A stretch of DNA of 64,000 bases from Tetrapyrgos nigripes (taxonomy: Eukaryota; Basidiomycota; Agaricomycetes; Agaricales; Campanellaceae), in contig JAACJM010000044.1 of assembly GCA_013368315.1 (NCBI GenBank), forward strand, positions 434,001-498,000, written 5' to 3'. Position numbers and translations under genes: made by a program. Shown here in pieces: positions 1 through 11,211 of the stretch (positions are counted from its first letter, which is position 1; each line of letters begins with the position of its first letter). The notes beneath the pieces are model-generated. The model was not told the origin of the DNA. It did no database searches and saw only the letters and a program-made list of their open reading frames with translations.

Positions 1-3000
1 CCCCGTCTGCCCCGTCTGCCCCGTCTGCCCCGTCTGCCCCGTCTGCCCCGTCTGCCCCGTCTGCCTCGTCTGCCCCGTCTGCCCCGTCTGCCTCGTCTGC
101 CCCGTCTGCCCCGTCTGCCTCGTCTGCCCCGTCTGCCCCGTCTGCTCCGTCTGCCTCGTCTGCCTTGTCGGCTCTGTCTGCCTTGTCAGCTCTGTCTGCC
201 TCGTCTGCCTCGTCTGCTCTGTCTGCCTCGTCTGCCTCGTCGGCTCTGTCTGCCTCGTCTGCTTCGTCGGCTCTGTCTGCCTCGTCTGCCTCGTCGGCTC
301 TGTCTGCCTCGTCTGCTTCGTCTGCTTCGTCTGCCCCGTCTGCCTCGTCTGCCTCGTCTGCCCCGTCTGCCTCGTCTGCCTCGTCTGCCCCGTCTGCCTC
401 GTCTGCCTCGTCTGCCCCGTCTGCCTCGTCTGCCTCGTCTGCCTCGTCGGCTCCGTCTGCCTCGTCGGCTCTGTCTGCCTTGTCTGCCCCGTCTGCCTCG
501 TCTGCCTCGTCTGCCCCGTCTGCCCCGTCTGCCCCGTCTGCCTCGTCTGCTCTGTCTGCCTCGTCTGCCTCGTCGGCTCTGTCTGCCTCGTCTGCTTCGT
601 CGGCTCTGTCTGCCCCGTCTGCCCCGTCTGCCCTGTCTGCCTCGTCTGCCTCGTCTGCCCCGTCTGCCCCGTCTGCCTCGTCTGCCCCGTCTGCCCCGTC
701 TGCCTCGTCTGCCCCGTCTGCCCCGTCTGCCTCATCTGCCCCGTCTGCCCCGTCTGCCCCGTCTGCCCCGTCTGCCCCGTCTGCCCCGTCTGCCCCGTCT
801 GCCCCGTCTGCCTCGTCTGCCCCGTCTGCCCCGTCTGCCTCGTCTGCCCCGTCTGCCCCGTCTGCCTCGTCTGCCCCATCTGCCCCGTCTGCCTCGTCTG
901 CCCCGTCTGCCCCGTCTGCCTCGTCTGCCCCGTCTGCCCCGTCTGCCTCGTCTGCCCCGTCTGCCTCGTCTGCCTCGTCTGCCCCGTCTGCTCCGTCTGC
1001 CTCGTCTGCCCCGTCTGCCTCGTCTGCTCCGTCTGCCTCGTCTGCCTCGTCTGCTCCGTCTGCCTCGTCTGCCCGGTCTGCCTCGTCTGCCCCGTCTGCC
1101 CCTTCTGCCTCGTCTGCCTCGTCTGCCTCGTCTGCCCCGTCTGCCTCGTCTGCCCCGTCTGCCTCGTCTGCCTCGTCTGCCTTGTCGGCTCTGTCTGCCT
1201 TGTCAGCTCTGTCTGCCTCGTCTGCCTCGTCTGCTCTGTCTGCCTCGTCTGCTTCGTCTGCTCTGTCTGCCTCGTCTGCTTCGTCTGCTCTGTCTGCCTC
1301 GTCTGCTCTGTCTGCCTCGTCTGCTTCGTCTGCCTCATCTGCTCCGTCTGCTTCGTCTGCCTCATCTGCTCCGTCTCCCTTGTCTGCCCCATCTGCCCCG
1401 TCTGCCTCGTCTGCCCCGTCTGCCTCGTCTGCCCCGTCTGCCCCGTCTGCCTCGTCTGCCTCGTCTGCTCTGTCTGCCTCGTCTGCTTCGTCTGCTCTGT
1501 CTGCCTCGTCTGCTCTGTCTGCCTCGTCTGCTTCGTCTGCCTCATCTGCTCCGTCTCCCTTGTCTGCCCCATCTGCCCCGTCTGCCCCGTCTGCCTCGTC
1601 TGCCCCGTCTGCCCCGTCTGCCCCGTCTGCCCCGTCTGCCCCGTCTGCCTCGTCTGCTCCGTCTGCCCCGTCTGTCTCGTCTGCCTCGTCTGCTCCGTCT
1701 GCTCCGTCTGCCTTGTCTGCCCCGTCTGCTCCGTCTGCCTCGTCTGCCTTGTCTGCTCCGTCTGCTCCGTCTGCCTTGTCTGCCTCGTCTGCTCCGTCTG
1801 TCTCGTCTGCCTCGTCTGCTCCGTCTGCTCCGTCTGCCTCGTCTGCCTCGTCTGCCTCGTCTGCTCCGTCTGCTCCGTCTGCCTCGTCTGCTCCGTCTGC
1901 CTTGTCTGCCTCGTCTGCCTCGTCTGCCTCGTCTGCTTCGTCTGCCTCGTCTGCCTCGTCTGCCTCGTCTGCTCCGTCTGCCTCGTCTGCCCCGTCTGCC
2001 TCGTCTGCCTCGTCTGCCCCGTCTGCCCCGTCTGCCTCGTCTGCCCCGTCTGCCCCGTCTGCTCCGTCTGCCTCGTCTGCCCCGTCTGCCTCGTCTGCCC
2101 CGTCTGCCTCGTCTGCCCCGTCTGCCCCGTCTGCCTCGTCTGCCCCGTCTGCCTCGTCTGCCTCGTCTGCCCCGTCTGCTCCGTCTGCCTCGTCTGCCCC
2201 GTCTGCCTCGTCTGCTCCGTCTGCCTCGTCTGCCTCGTCTGCTCCGTCTGCCTCGTCTGCCTCGTCTGCTCCGTCTGCCTCGTCTGCCTCGTCTGCTCCG
2301 TCTGCCTCGTCTGCCTCGTCTGCTCCGTCTGCCTCGTCTGCCTCGTCTGCTCCGTCTGCCTCGTCTGCCCTGTCTGCCTCGTCTGCCCCGTCTGCCCCTT
2401 CTGCCTCGTCTGCCCCGTCTGCCTCGTCTGCCTCGTCTGCCCCGTCTGCCTCGTCTGCCCCGTCTGCCTCGTCTGCCTCGTCTGCCTTGTCGGCTCTGTC
2501 TGCCTTGTCAGCTCTGTCTGCCTCGTCTGCCTCGTCTGCTCTGTCTGCCTCGTCTGCTTCGTCTGCTCTGTCTGCCTCGTCTGCCTCGTCTGCTCTGTCT
2601 GCCTCGTCTGCTTCGTCTGCTCTGTCTGCCTCGTCTGCTCTGTCTGCCTCGTCTGCTCTGTCTGCCTCGTCTGCTTCGTCTGCCTCATCTGCTCCGTCTG
2701 CTTCGTCTGCCTCATCTGCTCCGTCTCCCTTGTCTGCCCCATCTGCCCCGTCTGCCTCGTCTGCCCCGTCTGCCTCGTCTGCCCCGTCTGCCTCGTCTGC
2801 CCCGTCTGCCTCGTCTGCCCCGTCTGCCCCGTCTGCCTCGTCTGCCTCGTCTGCTCTGTCTGCCTCGTCTGCTTCGTCTGCTCTGTCTGCCTCGTCTGCT
2901 CTGTCTGCCTCGTCTGCTTCGTCTGCCTCATCTGCTCCGTCTCCCTTGTCTGCCCCATCTGCCCCGTCTGCCCCGTCTGCCTCGTCTGCCCCGTCTGCCC

Positions 3001-4464
3001 CGTCTGCCCCGTCTGCCCCGTCTGCCCCGTCTGCCCCGTCTGCCCCGTCTGCCTCGTCTGCTCCGTCTGCCCCGTCTGTCTCGTCTGCCTCGTCTGCTCC
3101 GTCTGCTCCGTCTGCCTTGTCTGCCCCGTCTGCTCCGTCTGCCTCGTCTGCCTTGTCTGCTCCGTCTGCTCCGTCTGCCTTGTCTGCCTCGTCTGCTCCG
3201 TCTGTCTCGTCTGCCTCGTCTGCTCCGTCTGCTCCGTCTGCCTCGTCTGCCTCGTCTGCCTCGTCTGCTCCGTCTGCTCCGTCTGCCTCGTCTGCCTCGT
3301 CTGCCTCGTCTGCTCCGTCTGCCTCGTCTGCCTCGTCTGCCCCGTCTGCCTCGTCTGCCTCGTCTGCCTCGTCTGCTTCGTCTGCCTCGTCTGCCTCGTC
3401 TGCCCCGTCTGCCTCGTCTGCTCCGTCTGCCTCGTCTGCCTCGTCTGCCCCGTCTGCCCCGTCTGCCTCGTCTGCCCCGTCTGCCCCGTCTGCCTCGTCT
3501 GCCCCGTCTGCCCCGTCTGCTCCGTCTGCCTCGTCTGCCCCGTCTGCCTCGTCTGCTCCGTCTGCCTCGTCTGCCTCGTCTGCTCCGTCTGCCTCGTCTG
3601 CCTCGTCTGCTCCGTCTGCCTCGTCTGCCCTGTCTGCCTCGTCTGCCCCATCTGCCTCGTCTGCCTCGTCTGCCCCGTCTGCCTCGTCTGCCTCGTCTGC
3701 CCCGTCTGCCTCGTCTGCCCCGTCTGCCTCGTCTGCCCCGTCTGCCTCGTCTGCCCCGTCTGCCCCGTCTGCCTCATCTGCCTTGTCGGCTCTGTCTGCC
3801 TTGTCAGCTCTGTCTGCCTCGTCTGCCTCGTCTGCTCTGTCTGCCTCGTCTGCTTCGTCTGCTCTGTCTGCCTCGTCTGCTCTGTCTGCCTCGTCTGCTT
3901 CGTCTGCCTCATCTGCTCCGTCTGCTTCGTCTGCCTCATCTGCTCCGTCTCCCTTGTCTGCCCCATCTGCCCCGTCTGCCTCGTCTGCCCCGTCTGCCTC
4001 GTCTGCCCCGTCTGCCCCGTCTGCCTCGTCTGCCCCGTCTGCCCCGTCTGCCTCGTCTGCCTCGTCTGCTCTGTCTGCCTCGTCTGCTTCGTCTGCTCTG
4101 TCTGCCTCGTCTGCTTCGTCTGCCTCATCTGCTCCGTCTCCCTTGTCTGCCCCATCTGCCCCGTCTGCCCCGTCTGCCTCGTCTGCCCCGTCTGCCCCGT
4201 CTGCCCCGTCTGCCCCGTCTGCCCCGTCTGCCTCGTCTGCTCCGTCTGCCCCGTCTGTCTCGTCTGCCTCGTCTGCTCCGTCTGCTCCGTCTGCCTTGTC
4301 TGCCCCGTCTGCTCCGTCTGCCTCGTCTGCCTTGTCTGCTCCGTCTGCTCCGTCTGCCTTGTCTGCCTCGTCTGCTCTGTCTGTCTCGTCTGCCTCGTCT
4401 GCTCCGTCTGCTCCGTCTGCCTCGTCTGCCTCGTCTGCTCCGTCTGCCTCGTCTGCTCTGTCTG
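1..4464. repeat. 9-bp satellite, left arm of copy 1 (GTCTGCCTC type)
   Basis: About 490 uninterrupted copies of a 9-mer, mainly GTCTGCCTC, GTCTGCCCC, GTCTGCTCC, GTCTGCTCT and GTCTGCCTT. Phase is kept throughout. A distinctive block (TGCCTTGTCGGCTCTG then TGCCTTGTCAGCTCTG) recurs at 161, 1178, 2483 and 3779. The spacings are 1017, 1305 and 1296 bp, all exact multiples of 9, so there is a higher-order repeat of about 1.3 kb. A second marker (CTCCGTCTCCCTTG) occurs twice per higher-order unit. None of the six frames contains a stop, so the 1.7-kb-codon open frame here is not evidence of a gene. Confidence 0.95.
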
Positions 4465-4466
4465 CC

Positions 4467-5330
4467 CAGACGAGGCAGACGGAGCAGACGAGGCAGACGA
4501 GGCAGACGAGGCAGACGAGGCAGACGGGGCAGACGAGGCAGACGAGGCAGACGGGGCAGACGGGGCAGACGAAGCAGACGAAGCAGACGGGGCAGACGAA
4601 GCAGACGGGGCAGACGAGGCAGACGGGGCAGACGAGGCAGACGGAGCAGACGAGGCAGACGGAGCAGACGAGGCAGACGGAGCAGACGAGGCAGACGGAG
4701 CAGACGAGGCAGACGGAGCAGACGAGGCAGACGGAGCAGACGAGGCAGACGAAGCAGACGAAGCAGACGAGGCAGACGAGGCAGACGGGGCAGACGAGGC
4801 AGACGAAGCAGACGAAGCAGACGAGGCAGACGAGGCAGACGGGGCAGACGAGGCAGACGGGGCAGACGAGGCAGCCGGGGCAGACGAGGCAGACGAGGCA
4901 GACGAAGCAGACGAGGCAGACGGAGCAGACGAGGCAGACGACGCAGACGGAGCAGACGACGCAGACGACGCAGACGGAGCAGACGAGGCAGACGAGGCAG
5001 ACGGAGCAGACGACGCAGACGACGCAGACAGAGCAGACAGAGCAGACGAGGCAGACCACGCAGACAGAGCAGACGAGGCAGACGAGGCAGACGGAGCAGA
5101 CGAGGCAGACGAGGCAGACGGAGCAGACGAGGCAGACGAGGCAGACGGAGCAGACGAGGCAGACGGGGCAGACGGGGCAGACGAAGCAGACGAAGCAGAC
5201 GAGGCAGACGAAGCAGACGAGGCAGACGAAGCAGACGAGGCAGACGAGGCAGACGGGGCAGACAAGGCAGATGAGGCAGACAAGGCAGACAGGGCAGACA
5301 AGGCAGACAAGGCAGACAGGGCAGACATAA
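4467..5330. repeat. 9-bp satellite, right arm of copy 1 (opposite strand sense)
   Basis: The 9-mer continues as its reverse complement (GAGGCAGAC, GGGGCAGAC, GGAGCAGAC, GACGCAGAC). The switch point is GTCTG-CC-CAGAC at 4460-4471. The arm is about 0.86 kb against more than 4.4 kb on the left, so the palindrome is asymmetric in this copy. It decays slightly toward the terminal region (GACAAGGCAGAC, GATGAGGCAGAC). Confidence 0.93.
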
Positions 5331-5365
5331 CAGACTGAGCAGACGAAGATGACAAGGCAGACACA

Positions 5366-6613
5366 GTCCAGCCTGAGCTGTCTATTTATATTTAGTGACA
5401 TTTAATTGACCTGGTTGAATGAATTCATTGTATTACATCCTGTAAATTTTCAGTAAGCCCTTCTGTATTACTTCATTGACATGTACTGCAAATCCATCCA
5501 ACAAGTCTCTTGTAAGTCCATTGGATATACATGATGACTTACAAAATAGTCACTTTTCAGTAAAGTCATTGTAATGTCTTGTGACTTACAAGTGTCTTAC
5601 TGTGACCAGTCTGTCACACTGTATATTCTCCATTTAGCATGCAGGTTTTTTCCAGAGACTTACGAGATAGACTTTTAAAACCTGCATCTTGTAATTCCCT
5701 TGTAAAACCACAAGTCTTTCTAGGGTATTACTGTGACACAGCTGTCCCTCCGTAAATTCAGTGTAAATATGAGCAGTCTTACCCAAGACTTTCAAGTTCT
5801 ACCTTCTGGTAAGTCCTCTGTAAATTTTACTTGGTTTACAAATTGTCTTACTGTGACATTATCTCACACTGAAATACCCTGGTATTTCAGTTCTGTTTTA
5901 CAAGAAGACATACTGTGACAAAAAAGTCACCTTGTAATTCCACTGTATGCTCTTCAATGCTATACTGTGACAAAGCCTCACACTGAAAGTCCATGGTATG
6001 TCCTTGCAGCTTACAATGGTCTTTCAGAATAGTCCTCATTTTTTGTCTATTTTGTAATACACTTGTAAGTCAAGCCAACTTACATATTGATTGGTTCCCC
6101 ATAATACTCTTGTAATACTCCAGTAAGGCTGAGGATTTACCAGTGTTTGTAGCAAATCTTTCTTGTAATTCCTTCATAATACAGCTAGTCTTACAAGTGT
6201 ATTACTGTGACTTGATTGTCACTTTGTAAATTTCTTGCAGATTTTGCTTCCTTGTAAGTCCTTTGTAAATCTCTCTTGCCTTACTGTTTGTCATACTGTG
6301 ATTATCTGTCACACTGAAATACTCCAGTATTTCCTATATGTCTTACTACATGACATATTGTGACAAAAAGTCACCCTGAAATTCCTGTGTAATTCCACAG
6401 TATATCCACCAAGGGTATACAGTGACAGCAAGTCACACTGAAAGTCCATGGTATTTCTTTATGACTTACAATGGTCATACAAGGTTGTTCTAATTTTTTC
6501 TGTCTCTTGTAATACTAATGTATGACAAGGAGTCTTACATATTGATTGGCTTGGTGTAATACTCTTGTAAAACCTCAGTAAAGCAGAGGATTTACAAGTG
6601 TTTGCACCCAGTG
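5366..6613. repeat. Right terminal inverted repeat of foldback copy 1
   Basis: About 1.25 kb of AT-rich sequence starting CAGCCTGAGCTGTCTATTT and ending GTGTTTGCACCCAGTG. It is full of short motifs in both orientations (TTACAAG/CTTGTAA, TGTGACA/TGTCACA), typical of subterminal transposase-binding repeats. The inverted copy at 19390-20638 is the same length within a base or two, and parts occur at 11454-12247 and 18060-18874. The small open frames inside it are not conserved between copies and are not annotated. Confidence 0.85.
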
Positions 6614-8786
6614 TTATAAACAGACTGTTACAGACAATATCAGCAATCATTGAAATAATGTAAATCAGAAGATTTAATGAAGGTCATGTTTTCTTTCTTT
6701 TTTTTTTGCCTTGCCTTGCTTCATTATTCAGTTATTCAGTCAAATTTTGGAGTTATGTTACTTGCTTTTCACAACTTTCGGAAAATTTTGAGAAAAAGGT
6801 ATAGTTCGTTGGCTGTATATAAAGGTCGTAGCCCACATTTTGTATCTGTATCTACTGATGTCCAAAGAAGCCTCTGTATGGTACCGTTACGGTCTTTCTG
6901 CATGTGTTCCTCAACCTCCTGGTACATCATACAGGCCGACACAGTGCAGCCTGAGGAGCCTGGACTTACACGCCTTGATTTCACCTTGTTACTACCTTGG
7001 CATACATATAAAGTTATATACCATCTCTTCATGCGCCAGTATTTATTCTCATTCATCACTACCTCAGAACAAGGTTTGTGGAACGACGCGTCGCCGCGTC
7101 AGGACAAAGCATTTCAGTGGTAGACAAACAAAAGACGCTTTCTGGTCCAAGCCAACGCAACGTCGAGGCTTATGAGCTCAAGGTACGGTAGCGGTAGCGG
7201 GTATGTACCTTGTTCTATGTCTTCATTTGCTCCAAACGCATCCTAGGTTACAGAAACAAAGCCAGCTATACCTCCAACTTCCAACTCCCAATCACACTCG
7301 TGTCCCTCTTGGAGCTTCCCTTAGCGACTTTGGAAGGTCTGCTGGGGACAAGATTACCAACTGAGGATAGAATACGACAGTTACTCTCTTCGAAAAACCC
7401 ACGAGACATCGAGAAAGCGTCGGTCATCCTCCCAGTTCCCACACTCTTCGTATCCGCTCAGTCCAGTCCAGTCCAATCCAGTCTAGGCCAGGGGCAAGGT
7501 CCTTTCGAAAACTGGAAACCGGAATAGTGATATGAACAACAGGGACAATAAGGACTGGGTACTCAAGAGCCCGACGGCGACAGTCATTGACTCATTCAGT
7601 CAATCATACCAACCTGTGACTTTTGACTGCAAGTCATCTCAAGTCATTATGTGTCAGCAATTCTCTCCATCAGACGTCCGCGTTCCGATGTACCTATCCA
7701 ATGCCTATCTGGCACAAATCTGGCAACTGCATTGTACATACAGTGACTGGCTCTGAGATATACAAAGTACTTCTCTTTTTTAAAATAAATAAATTCGTCA
7801 CAGATTCGACTTTGAGTGTTGCAGACGGAAGAAGAGGATAGCAGAAATTTGAACTTGGACGTTGGACAAGCAGAGAGACCACTTTAGCCAGAGCACAGCC
7901 ACGACGCCGCCATCACGTGTAATTTCGCAACGCGGCGCGAGTCGACCGATGCGGTGCTGTTTTTGTGACTTGTCTCAAACTCATCTGTTCTAGCCCACCT
8001 CGACTGCCGACAGGATATTGAATGGTATAAATCTAGGAGAGATTGTTCCTATTCGAGTCAGTGTATCGAGTCATTGTACTTATGTCCGGGAAGTAGAGGC
8101 TACTAGTACCTGATTCGCGTCGACGTTACATTACTTATTGTTCAGCTTTAATTCAACTTGACTGCATTGACTCGAAAACGACGCGCTGGTGGATCAAAAG
8201 CAATTCTCAAGTTCTTCACAGAAGTACGTACTTGATGACTCACGAACGCCAAAGACGAGTAATATCGTCCCGGATGGGCAAAACCACCGTGACGTTGAAG
8301 ATGCCATGCATAATACATATTAAGCTATGTCGTATCCTCGGCGGCTGCAGCTGTAGGGCACAGTTTCGACTCCTGAAACATGAAGCTGCTGAAAATCTCC
8401 GCATCGTCGTCAGTCATGATCATCAGAATTTTTAACACTGAGTAAAAGCTGTCCTAGCCACTAAGCCATAGAGTTGAAGTTTGTTGCAAATATAATCGGC
8501 CACTGGGAAAGATTCGTTGAACTTGATGTGCTTTCAAGTTGAATATACACTGGATACAAATACGGAGGATACTGTACGATGGATTGAAATGCCAATCTTC
8601 TCTGACTCATGATTTTCAGGGTTTTAGAATTCTATACATACGTATTGATGACAACAAGACGCGTCCACGCATACCTCCACGGAGATCCCACCCCGCCAAT
8701 CTTTCCTATCCACCGAGTCATGAAGTTCAAATGTACAGGCATGGCCCCTTCAAGTTTCTCACTTCTACTACGGTGCCAGTCCTGCG
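6614..8786. other. Intergenic stretch, no gene supported
   Basis: Host-type sequence between foldback copy 1 and the LysM gene. A TATA-like TATATAAAGG lies at about 6817 and several open frames of 60-150 codons overlap on both strands. None shows a recognisable domain, a consistent intron pattern or a repeated protein motif. A short pyrimidine/purine run of CCAGT repeats lies at about 7460-7490. I see no element termini here. Confidence 0.5.
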
Positions 8787-8795
8787 TATAAAAAG
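8787..8795 (+). promoter_or_regulatory. Probable TATA box of the LysM gene
   Basis: TATAAAAAG lies 113 bp upstream of the chosen LysM start codon, in a pyrimidine-rich leader (8815-8905). That position suits a fungal core promoter. Inferred from position and consensus only. Confidence 0.5.
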
Positions 8796-8907
8796 GAGCA
8801 AGTTCTCAGCCAATTTCTTCAGTGGCATCATTGACGTCCTCCCCTCTCCAGCTCCTCAAATTTGACACTTACTTACTCCCCACTACATTCCTCAACTTGA
8901 AGATATC

Positions 8908-9549
8908 ATGTTCTCTCTCATCCGCGTTTCCGTTCTCGTCGCCGCATTGGCTTTGGGTAAGTATACGTTCATCGATACTTGCCATCCCCATATCAAGTTT
9001 GGCATTTATACTTTCTGACTCTCTCTTTCTGCGTCTTCTTTGTAGTAACTAAATCCAATGCGCAATCCCAAGCCCAATGTGCCCGTAACTACACCGTTCA
9101 TTTGGGAGATTTCTGCGACGGGATTTCTGCTGCTCAACACACCTCCACCTTCCAGCTCGCCAACGCCAATCAAGGCGTTATCAACACTGATTGTAGTAAT
9201 CTCGCCGTTGGAATGGCTCGTGCTCCTTCCGTATCATTTATAATTACTCTTCACGTTGACTTCGACTTGATCTTTTCAGCCTCTCTGCCTGGGCGATCTC
9301 GGCAAAGACTGTTCCACCGTCACCGTCGTTGAATCTGGTGTTGGATGCGCAACTATTGTTGATAATGCTGGGATTGCTCTCGATACGTTACTTCATAACA
9401 ACCCGAATGTTAATGCTGATTGCACTAATATTTATCCTGGAGAGGTATGTCTTGGACTCTTGACTCGGAGTTTAAGTTGAACTGATGGATCTTTGACTTT
9501 CCTTTCTTTGCAGGTTTTGTGCACTTCTGGTGGATTGTTCAATTATTGA
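8908..9549 (+). CDS. Secreted two-LysM-domain protein (CBM50, chitin-binding type)
   Basis: Four exons (8908-8956, 9046-9230, 9280-9444, 9514-9549) joined by three GT-AG introns of 49-89 bp give 144 residues. Residues 1 to about 22 form a signal peptide (hydrophobic VLVAALALV core, cleavage near SNA/QSQ). Two cysteine-containing LysM-like modules follow: one starts YTVHLGDFCDGIS and ends near NLAVG..LCLG, the other starts TVTVVESGVGCATI and ends NIYPGEVLC. LysM modules bind N-acetylglucosamine polymers. Small fungal secreted LysM proteins are known to bind chitin, often to mask it during plant or fungal interaction; that role is inferred here. Cysteine spacing fits disulfides. The start has a TATA box 113 bp upstream. 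The second module lacks the usual GD pair of the first. No enzyme domain is present. Confidence 0.85.
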
Positions 9550-10153
9550 AGGGCGAAAGGGAAAGTGCCTCGAGGGGGAATTTAGTAGGATACGGTCTTA
9601 GGTATAAGTGCTATGCTTCGTATTGGAGGCTACGTACACAGGGAATATCATGATGGACGACGTCTTCAATTCTTGAAGTGAAAATATCTCTCAGACAAGA
9701 CTGCCCGATTCATCGGACTCTAGATAGGTCCGAAACATCTTCGATTTAACAAGTTCCATTGTGCCCTCTCAAGGAATCATCCCACCGTCTCAAAATGGGT
9801 TCCGCAGAGGATACCGTACGAATACAGTGGGTCAAAAAATTGTCCACATGTTTCGCATTTTTGGAAAGATTGCCAATTTAAGCAATACTGAGTAGAGATA
9901 TTGAAATGTGGTCAGTGATGGGCAGAACGCCCTTGATAAGAGCTACAATAATCTGTTTTATTTGTCCTATTTGGCTCAAAACTCATGGAGATATGATTGA
10001 TTTAAAATGGTATGTCATTTGGACAATTTTTTGAGTTGCCACTTCAAAATCAGTATTGTAACTATGTGATGTCTCATAGATGACATCATAAGTGGAGTTG
10101 TACAATGATGCAATGGCTACATCATAATGATATCATAGCTGCCAGCTGGACCA

Positions 10154-10161
10154 TATATAAG
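10154..10161 (+). promoter_or_regulatory. TATA box of Tc1 transposase, copy 1
   Basis: TATATAAG lies downstream of an upstream in-frame ATG (10105) and 34 bp before the ATG at 10195. Transcription from it would start after the first ATG, so the 10195 start is preferred. Confidence 0.6.
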
Positions 10162-10194
10162 GGCATCCAGTTGTTCTATAGCCCTCATCAAATC

Positions 10195-11211
10195 ATGAGA
10201 CCCATCACATCCACCCAGAAAGACAATATCCTCTCTCTTCTCCAAACTTCTGCTTCATCCAGGGAAATCTCTGCTAAAACTGGGGTATCCAAGTCAAAGA
10301 TTGCTTCTCTGGCCAAAGAGATGTATCCTGACAAGGAGAACCATCAAGGAGGGCGTCCTAGAAAGCTGTCTACCACTGATGAACGTGCTGCTATCCAACA
10401 AATCAACACTGGCAAAGCTGAAAATGCTACAGAAGTGGCCAGAAACATCAATCCCCTCCTTGACCAACCTGTCTCCACCCAAACCATTCGAAATTCCCTT
10501 CTCAGGCATGATGTGGACACATCTAAAACGAAGAAGAAGCCCAAACTCACTGCAGCTCACAGGAAGGCTCGTTTAAACTTTGCACAGAAGTACAGAAACT
10601 GGACTGTGGATGACTGGAAAAGGGTTATTTGGTCAGATGAGACTAAAATCAATCGATATGGGTCAGATGGACAGCAGTATGTGTGGGGGAGGAAGGGTGA
10701 ATCCTTGGGAGAGAGAAATGTGGTGGAAACAGTCAAATTTGGAGGAGGAAATATCATGGTGTGGGGATGTATGGGGTGGGAAGGAGTTGGAAACATGGCA
10801 GAGGTGGAGGGCAGGATGAATGCAGAGCAGTATGTGGACATTTTGGAGAACAACCTTCTGGAGAGCATGGATATTTTGGGTGTTGATCCAGAGGTGGCCA
10901 TTTTTCAGCAAGACAATGATCCTAAACACAAGTCAAAACTGGCCACCAAGTGGTTTGAAGACAACAACATCCATTGCATGAGCTGGCCTGCTCAATCTCC
11001 TGACCTGAACCCCATTGAACACCTCTGGACAACCCTCAAACACAAGCTCAATGGATATGACACAGCACCCTCTGGAGTTTGGGAAATATGGGACAGAGCA
11101 GCTGAAAAGTGGGATGAAATCACAGAAGAAGATTGTCAGAAATTGATCAGGAGCATGCCTAGAAGGATTGAGGCTGTGTTGAAGGCCAAAGGAGGGCATA
11201 CCAAGTACTGA
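10195..11211 (+). CDS. Tc1/mariner transposase (DD34E), copy 1
   Basis: Catalyses cut-and-paste transposition into TA sites. An ATG-initiated frame opens at 10105 (368 codons), but the internal ATG at 10195 gives 338 residues, close to the usual Tc1-family length, and follows the TATA box. In 368-residue numbering there is an N-terminal helix-turn-helix region (about 33-75), a GRPRK AT-hook-like motif (83-87), and a second helix-turn-helix (about 90-135). The catalytic triad is D178 (WSDETK), D270 (QQDNDPKH) and E305 (SPDLNPIEHLW), with 34 residues between the last two. The frame is uninterrupted and its protein is identical to that of the second copy at 34492-35508, so it is plausibly active. 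No intron is visible. Confidence 0.95.
   Translation: MRPITSTQKDNILSLLQTSASSREISAKTGVSKSKIASLAKEMYPDKENHQGGRPRKLSTTDERAAIQQINTGKAENATEVARNINPLLDQPVSTQTIRNSLLRHDVDTSKTKKKPKLTAAHRKARLNFAQKYRNWTVDDWKRVIWSDETKINRYGSDGQQYVWGRKGESLGERNVVETVKFGGGNIMVWGCMGWEGVGNMAEVEGRMNAEQYVDILENNLLESMDILGVDPEVAIFQQDNDPKHKSKLATKWFEDNNIHCMSWPAQSPDLNPIEHLWTTLKHKLNGYDTAPSGVWEIWDRAAEKWDEITEEDCQKLIRSMPRRIEAVLKAKGGHTKY

Larger units (their letters stand above)
1..6613. mobile_element. Foldback element copy 1 (right part; left end outside window)
   Basis: A 9-bp satellite arm in one strand sense (1-4464) meets an arm in the opposite sense (4467-5330). These are followed by a 1.25-kb unique terminal region ending in CACTTGTAAA read inward and CACCCAGTG at 6605-6613. 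The same terminal region occurs inverted at 19390-20638 at about the same length and very high identity by eye. The CACTG-type terminus and dense subterminal TTACAAG and TGTGACA motifs suggest a non-autonomous CACTA/CMC-superfamily element. The organisation, inverted repeats built from short tandem repeats, recalls Drosophila Foldback elements. No transposase is encoded. Superfamily placement is inference from the termini only. Confidence 0.75.

Noticed and set aside
165..5330. Very long open frames (up to about 1720 codons) of Ser-Ala, Gln-Thr, Ala-Asp, Val-Cys or Leu-Pro repeats in the satellites
   Set aside because: All six frames of a 9-bp unit without stop triplets stay open; frames overlap on both strands, have no domains, and switch composition at the strand-switch point.
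1..5330. Satellite considered as a CRISPR array
   Set aside because: No spacers; the unit is 9 bp and contiguous; eukaryotic context.
6677..7123. 148-codon frame with a hydrophobic start as a secreted protein
   Set aside because: Overlapped by open frames on both strands, no conserved domain, no intron support.
10105..10194. Upstream ATG at 10105 as the transposase start (also 34402 in copy 2)
   Set aside because: The TATA box lies downstream of it, and the added 30 residues are not typical of the family; the ATG at 10195 gives the usual length.
10294..11199. Other-frame open segments inside both Tc1 elements
   Set aside because: Shadows of the transposase gene; identical in the two copies only because the elements are.
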